9,737 bases of DNA, taken from positions 9,352 to 19,088 of the forward strand of contig DPLL01000124.1 of the NCBI GenBank assembly GCA_003542015.1, given 5' to 3'. The stretch is from Microcoleaceae cyanobacterium UBA9251. Its GTDB lineage: Bacteria; Cyanobacteriota; Cyanobacteriia; Cyanobacteriales; Microcoleaceae. This document shows positions 6,435 to 9,737 of the stretch, in pieces. Position 1 is the stretch's first letter, and the number at the start of each line of letters is the position of its first letter. The translations under genes were made by a program, and so were the position numbers. The notes under the pieces were generated by a model. That model was not told where the DNA came from. It did not search any database and was given only the letters and a program-made list of their open reading frames with translations.

Positions 6435-7397
6435 CTACGGTTTCAAATCATTTCCATCCGAAACAATCCGAATCCCAGTATTGCTAAACTTTGCTACCCA
6501 AAAATCCAAATCTGGAGAGGCGATCGCACTTTTAACCCGTTCCCGAACCTCATCGGCTTGGGCCAAAGACTCAGCCAACGCAAACACCGTCGGCCCAGAA
6601 CCGGACATCATCGTTCCCAAAACCCCCGCCGACTCAAAGGCCTCGCGCAACTGCAACACCTGCGGGTACACAGGTAAAGCAACTTTCTCCAAATCATTAT
6701 GCAGCAATTGACCAATTTTCGATCGATCTTTTTGGGCGATCGCCCCCACCATCGGGCCCGAATGCAGCCGTTCCCGGCGACAATCCAAATCATCCGGCGC
6801 ACAATAGGAACTACTGAACTGCTGGCGATAAGTTTGATACGCCCAAGCCGTAGAAATACTGAGATTTCGGTACTTCGCCAACACCACGCACAAACTCCCC
6901 AAATCCGGCAGTGGCGAGAGTTCATCCCCGCGGCCGGTTGCCAAAGCCGTACCTCCAGCAATGCAAAAAGGCACATCCGATCCCAAAGTTCCCCCCAACT
7001 CTTGCAACTCCGACTGAGTGAGTCCCAATTGCCATAACAAATCCATCCCGACTAAAACCGCCGCCGCATTTGCCGAACCCCCAGCGAGCCCCGCCGCCAC
7101 CGGAATCTGCTTGTGAATGGCAATTTCGACTCCCCCGTATCTCGCCAAAGCATCGGGGAATTGCTTCGCCAACAAATCGGCCGCCCGGTAAGCGAGGTTG
7201 TTCTTATCAGGAGGGACTTGCGGGTGATCGCAGCGCACGCGAATTGTGTCTGTACCGATCGCCCGCAAGTCAATGCGATCGGCTAAATCTATACTTTGAA
7301 GCACCATCGCCAGTTCGTGATATCCGTCGGGGCGATCGCCTATTATCTCTAAATACAGATTGATTTTTGCTGAAGCTAGCAGAGAATATGAACGCAT
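6435..7397 (-). CDS. ispE: 4-diphosphocytidyl-2-C-methyl-D-erythritol kinase
   Basis: A 320-residue GHMP kinase of the MEP isoprenoid pathway. It phosphorylates the 2-hydroxyl of CDP-methylerythritol with ATP in the cytoplasm, feeding carotenoid, phytol and quinone synthesis. Seen: the N-terminal ASAKINLYLEIIGDRPDGYHEL (8-29) with the conserved Lys11; the GHMP glycine-rich ATP loop PVAAGLAGGSANAAA (99-113); LGSDVPF with the probable catalytic Asp141 (138-144); and the C-terminal SGSGPTVF (265-272). Length and motif order are normal for the family, so it looks complete and active. The start ATG at 7397 fits the family N-terminus but has no clear Shine-Dalgarno. It lies 246 bp after rsmA on the same strand, a pairing I recall as common in cyanobacteria, and precedes the DUF3082 gene. 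No promoter could be firmly placed in the gap. Confidence 0.96.
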   Translation of the reverse strand: MRSYSLLASAKINLYLEIIGDRPDGYHELAMVLQSIDLADRIDLRAIGTDTIRVRCDHPQVPPDKNNLAYRAADLLAKQFPDALARYGGVEIAIHKQIPVAAGLAGGSANAAAVLVGMDLLWQLGLTQSELQELGGTLGSDVPFCIAGGTALATGRGDELSPLPDLGSLCVVLAKYRNLSISTAWAYQTYRQQFSSSYCAPDDLDCRRERLHSGPMVGAIAQKDRSKIGQLLHNDLEKVALPVYPQVLQLREAFESAGVLGTMMSGSGPTVFALAESLAQADEVRERVKSAIASPDLDFWVAKFSNTGIRIVSDGNDLKP

Positions 7398-7487
7398 AAG
7401 TGATTAAGCTGCGGTGAAGGAAACCCCAGGTTGAAATTAATTGACACCAGTCCGAGTCCATTTTCTCACAACTCAAAGGAAATATTC

Positions 7488-7496
7488 TGCTATAAT
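7488..7496 (+). promoter_or_regulatory. Candidate extended -10 element (TGCTATAAT) directed against the rsmA 3' end
   Basis: A perfect extended -10 lies on the plus strand in the rsmA-ispE gap. A TTGACA at 7441-7446 is too far away to serve as its -35 box, and none is seen at 16-18 nt. A transcript from about 7503 would run antisense into rsmA. The 246-bp gap 7398-7643 otherwise shows no gene or strong hairpin. Confidence 0.25.
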
Positions 7497-7643
7497 TCTA
7501 GAAAACTTTTTTTATTTCCGGGTCATTTATTCCTCACGGTCACTGCTATCTTTGGCACACCAAGTTAGTCTGGCTTCATGTTGCCTCAGATGCGCTAACC
7601 GACAATATTTATTCGCAAAGATCTCCTAGGGGATCGCCGGAAA

Positions 7644-8477
7644 TTATTGCTCAACAATATCTTCAGGCCACAAATTATTACTCACAGCTATCCATGCCGC
7701 AACGCTTAAATCTTCCGCGCGAGATTGAGGATTTATCTGTAACTCTTCTAGCAATTGAACGAGTTTATCTAAATCCACAGCCCCTTTCAAATTATTTCGC
7801 AGCATCTTGCGCTTGCTACTAAATCCCAACTTAACTAAATTCTCCAAATGGCGCGGATTAACAGCAGGAGTTTCTATCAATCTCGGACGCAGCCGTACCA
7901 CCGCCGAGGCAACTTTTGGCGGCGGAAAAAAGTCTTTAGCCTGCACGTCACAAATTAACTCGCATTCTGCCAAATATTGTACCCGCACCGACAGCGCGCC
8001 GAAGGCTCTCGAACTCGGTTTAGCATAAAGTCTTTCCGCCACTTCTTTCTGCACCAACAGCACGATCGAATCGAAGGGTTTAGCAGCAGGAACAGATATC
8101 GTTCCTAGTAGTTTTTGCAGGATCGGCCCCGTAATATTGTAAGGAATATTGGCAACAACTTTATTCGGATTTTGGAATTTGCCAAAAGCAGCGAGTTGAG
8201 CATCCAAATCCATCTCTAGGAAGTCGCCTTGCAGCAATAAAAAGTTATCGGATGCGCCAAATTGTTTGGCTAGCTTGAGACACAAATCTCGATCGATTTC
8301 CACAGCAACAACAGACTCAGCCGCAGGCAGCAAGCGCTTGGTGAGAATGCCAGTACCAGGCCCGATTTCGAGCACGCGATCGCCTGACAAATTCGCAGCT
8401 TTGATAATCCTATCTAAAACTTTTTCACTTTTGAGCCAATGTTGAGCAAACTGTTTCCGGGGGATGGTCGATCGCAT
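7644..8477 (-). CDS. rsmA: 16S rRNA (adenine(1518)-N6/adenine(1519)-N6)-dimethyltransferase
   Basis: A 277-residue KsgA/RsmA enzyme. It transfers four methyl groups from S-adenosylmethionine to two adjacent adenosines near the 3' end of 16S rRNA during small-subunit assembly. Seen: FAQHWLKSEKVLDRII (10-25), the usual QxFL-like entry region; the SAM-binding motif VLEIGPGTGILT (35-46); acidic VAVEID (57-62) for the ribose; LLQGDFLEMD (81-90); and the catalytic NIPYNITGPIL (110-120). The C-terminal helical domain ends with RAEDLSVAAWIAVSNNL, normal for the family. The length is typical. The start at 8477 is supported by the family N-terminus and an extended -10 promoter about 33 bp upstream; no Shine-Dalgarno is seen. 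It is divergent from the galactokinase gene and leads the minus-strand series that continues with ispE. Confidence 0.96.
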   Translation of the reverse strand: MRSTIPRKQFAQHWLKSEKVLDRIIKAANLSGDRVLEIGPGTGILTKRLLPAAESVVAVEIDRDLCLKLAKQFGASDNFLLLQGDFLEMDLDAQLAAFGKFQNPNKVVANIPYNITGPILQKLLGTISVPAAKPFDSIVLLVQKEVAERLYAKPSSRAFGALSVRVQYLAECELICDVQAKDFFPPPKVASAVVRLRPRLIETPAVNPRHLENLVKLGFSSKRKMLRNNLKGAVDLDKLVQLLEELQINPQSRAEDLSVAAWIAVSNNLWPEDIVEQ

Positions 8478-8509
8478 TTTTTGAAATTTGGGAAAAATCT
8501 TAATTTCTC

Positions 8510-8518
8510 ATTATATCA
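8510..8518 (-). promoter_or_regulatory. Extended -10 promoter element of rsmA
   Basis: On the minus strand TGATATAAT (8518-8510) is a perfect -10 box with the TGn extension. Transcription would begin near 8503, giving a leader of about 25 nt. No good -35 box is seen, which extended -10 promoters can do without. Confidence 0.5.
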
Positions 8519-8603
8519 CAAGCCAATAGTTTTTGCCGCCATTCCGGCATGGTTACTTTTTGTTAACAGGTCTTGAATCCAGGAAAAAAATTGGTCATCA
8601 TAC

Positions 8604-8609
8604 AAGGAG
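8604..8609 (+). promoter_or_regulatory. Strong Shine-Dalgarno before an upstream in-frame ATG of the galactokinase gene
   Basis: AAGGAG is followed by CAACG and an ATG at 8615. That ATG is in frame with the galactokinase core, with no stop between. It is one of the best ribosome-binding sites in the window, whereas the ATG at 8714 that fits homology has none. Confidence 0.55.
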
Positions 8610-8614
8610 CAACG

Positions 8615-8713
8615 ATGAAAAATATTTTTTTTTCTCCCCAATCCCCATGCCCCATTCCCCATTCCCCAGACCCAATTCCCCATGCCCAATACCCCATTCC
8701 CCATTCCCCAAAA
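8615..8713 (+). other. Possible 33-residue repeat-derived N-terminal extension of the galactokinase
   Basis: From the ATG at 8615 the frame stays open into the kinase and adds 33 residues, beginning MKNIFFSPQSPCPIPHSP and rich in Pro, His and Ser (PIPHSP motif three times). It is encoded by a T9 run (8625-8633) and the heptamer array. Known galactokinases have no such proline-rich leader. Whether it is translated depends on which ATG is used. Confidence 0.4.
8633..8709. repeat. Heptanucleotide tandem repeat ATTCCCC, eleven units
   Basis: Eleven contiguous 7-mers: TCTCCCC, AATCCCC, ATGCCCC, ATTCCCC, ATTCCCC, AGACCCA, ATTCCCC, ATGCCCA, ATACCCC, ATTCCCC, ATTCCCC. The phase is unbroken over 77 bp. 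Only AAAA separates the last unit from the ATG at 8714. On the opposite strand it reads G-runs of three to four every 7 nt, so that strand could form G-quadruplexes. Confidence 0.85.
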
Positions 8714-9737
8714 ATGAACTTCCAACGAGTATTTGGTACATTACCCAAAACCCAAGCCAGCGCCCCCGGCAGAGTAAACCTACTCGGCGAACACACAGAC
8801 TATAACGACGGATTTGTACTTCCCACTGCTATTCCCCAACGCACAACAGTACAACTAGGATTTAGTAGCGACCACAAACATCATTTTTATTCAGTAGAAT
8901 TTGACGAACTGATCAATTTTTCAGACGACGATACCATACCGCAAAAATTCGTTAGTTATATCTGCGGCTGCATCAGACTTGTAGAAAAAGAAGGATACAA
9001 AATACCGCCAATAAATCTCTACATTACCTCCAATGTGCCGATCGGCGCCGGTTTGTCCAGCAGCGCAGCCTTAGAAATAGCCACCCTCAGAGGATTGCGC
9101 GCCCTCCTCAACCTCCCCCTAGACGACGTGCGGCTAGCTCAAATCGGACAGCTAGCCGAAATCCGATATGCCGGCTTGAACTGTGGCATCATGGACCAAA
9201 TGGCATCGAGTTTAGCCGACACCAACTCCATGCTATTTCTCGACACCCGCACCCTCAAATACCGCCCAGTGCCATTTCCCACAAGCACAGAAATTTTAGT
9301 AATTGACAGCGGCGAAACCCATAACCTAGCAGCAGGTAGTGGCTACAACCAGCGGCGCGCCGAGTGCGAAGCAGCCGCCCGGTTACTGGGAGTTAAAGCC
9401 CTCAGAGATATCGCCACTTCGCAAGCTGTGGAAGTATTACCAGAACCTCTCAGGAGACGAGCTCGCCACGTCGTTACTGAAAACAACCGCGTCCTCAAAG
9501 CCTTGAAGTCCTTCCCGGCAGAGCGTTTCGGCCAGTTAATGAATGCCTCTCACACCAGCCAGCGCGACGACTATGAAGTTTCGACACCAGCAGTAGACGC
9601 CCTAGCCGCAATATTGCAGGAAACCCCCGGAGTATTCGGTGCAAGGCTTACGGGCGGAGGTTTTGGTGGTGCTTGTGTTGCGCTGGTTGAAAGCGGAAAA
9701 GCGGGTGTTATCGCCTCAGAGGCGATCGCCCGTTACC
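8714..9737 (+). CDS. galK: Galactokinase (3' partial)
   Basis: 341 residues are visible before the right edge; the family usually has 350-390. GHMP kinase that phosphorylates galactose at C1 with ATP, the entry step of the Leloir pathway. Seen (from the ATG at 8714): the galactokinase signature GRVNLLGEHTDYNDG (19-33); the ATP loop PIGAGLSSSAALE (109-121); CGIMDQMAS (157-165) with catalytic Asp161; YNQRRAECE (211-219); and the third GHMP motif GARLTGGGFGG (309-319). The signature is galactokinase-like, though a related sugar kinase activity cannot be ruled out. The 8714 start fits the family N-terminus but lacks a Shine-Dalgarno. A strong one precedes an in-frame ATG at 8615, which would add 33 repeat-encoded residues. 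I keep 8714 as the conservative start. The gene is divergent from rsmA; no other Leloir gene is in view. Confidence 0.93.
   Translation, partial: MNFQRVFGTLPKTQASAPGRVNLLGEHTDYNDGFVLPTAIPQRTTVQLGFSSDHKHHFYSVEFDELINFSDDDTIPQKFVSYICGCIRLVEKEGYKIPPINLYITSNVPIGAGLSSSAALEIATLRGLRALLNLPLDDVRLAQIGQLAEIRYAGLNCGIMDQMASSLADTNSMLFLDTRTLKYRPVPFPTSTEILVIDSGETHNLAAGSGYNQRRAECEAAARLLGVKALRDIATSQAVEVLPEPLRRRARHVVTENNRVLKALKSFPAERFGQLMNASHTSQRDDYEVSTPAVDALAAILQETPGVFGARLTGGGFGGACVALVESGKAGVIASEAIARY

Noticed and set aside
7441..7446. TTGACA as a -35 box
   Set aside because: No -10 box at 16-19 nt on the plus strand; the TATAAT at 7491 is 44 nt away.
7441..7629. 62-codon plus-strand frame in the rsmA-ispE gap
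   Set aside because: It has no ribosome site or recognisable motif, and the TATAAT lies inside it rather than before it.
7620..7635. GATCTCC/GGGGATC hairpin as terminator of rsmA
   Set aside because: The loop is only 2 nt, one pair is mismatched on the rsmA strand, and no sustained T-run follows.
8633..8709. CRISPR array
   Set aside because: The repeat period is 7 bp with no spacers; it is a short tandem repeat.
8516..8796. Minus-strand open frames rich in Gly, Trp, Met and Asn (MGNGVLGMGNW-like)
   Set aside because: They are the complement of the ATTCCCC array read as protein, overlap the galactokinase start and rsmA promoter, and have no ribosome site or family resemblance.

Overview
The window looks like chromosomal DNA of a filamentous, Oscillatoria/Microcoleus-type cyanobacterium. 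Ten copies of the cyanobacterial HIP1 octamer GCGATCGC lie in 9.7 kb (near 425, 581, 1650, 4316, 5779, 6520, 6736, 7332, 8376 and 9722). There are also heptanucleotide short tandem repeats, a DUF3082-type membrane protein, a Pilin_GH-type pilin and a CHAT/pentapeptide protein, all typical of that group. The genus is an inference; no rRNA or tRNA is present to test it.

Layout. (1) 2-2668, plus strand: a large membrane-anchored pentapeptide-repeat protein ending in a CHAT caspase-like protease domain, cut by the left edge. (2) 2690-2755: a 15-bp perfect inverted repeat. (3) 2803-3402, plus: a type IV pilin-like precursor. (4) From 3423 to 8477 everything is on the minus strand. In transcription order it runs rsmA (KsgA), ispE, a DUF3082 membrane protein, two overlapping DUF488 genes, a dual-OB-domain gene, and a 161-residue putative HTH/coiled-coil gene with its own promoter, convergent with the pilin gene. 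(5) From about 8604 to the right edge, plus strand: a galactokinase-type GHMP kinase, divergent from rsmA and cut by the right edge.

How the parts relate. rsmA (16S rRNA dimethylation), ispE (plastid-type MEP isoprenoid pathway) and the DUF3082 protein are housekeeping genes. The DUF488-DUF488-dual-OB-coiled-coil block downstream looks like an accessory module of unknown function, perhaps acting on nucleic acids. The two DUF488 frames overlap by 23 nt, so they are probably translated together.

The most distinctive feature is a set of three 7-bp repeat arrays, each ending 3-4 nt from a start codon (dual-OB gene, DUF3082 gene, galactokinase gene). The array at the galactokinase gene lies inside an open frame that begins at a well-placed Shine-Dalgarno/ATG pair, so changes in unit number could switch or alter the protein. 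No stretch longer than 300 bases lacks a gene. The largest gap, 7398-7643, holds only a candidate outward promoter motif. No tRNA, rRNA, CRISPR array or insertion-sequence transposase was seen.
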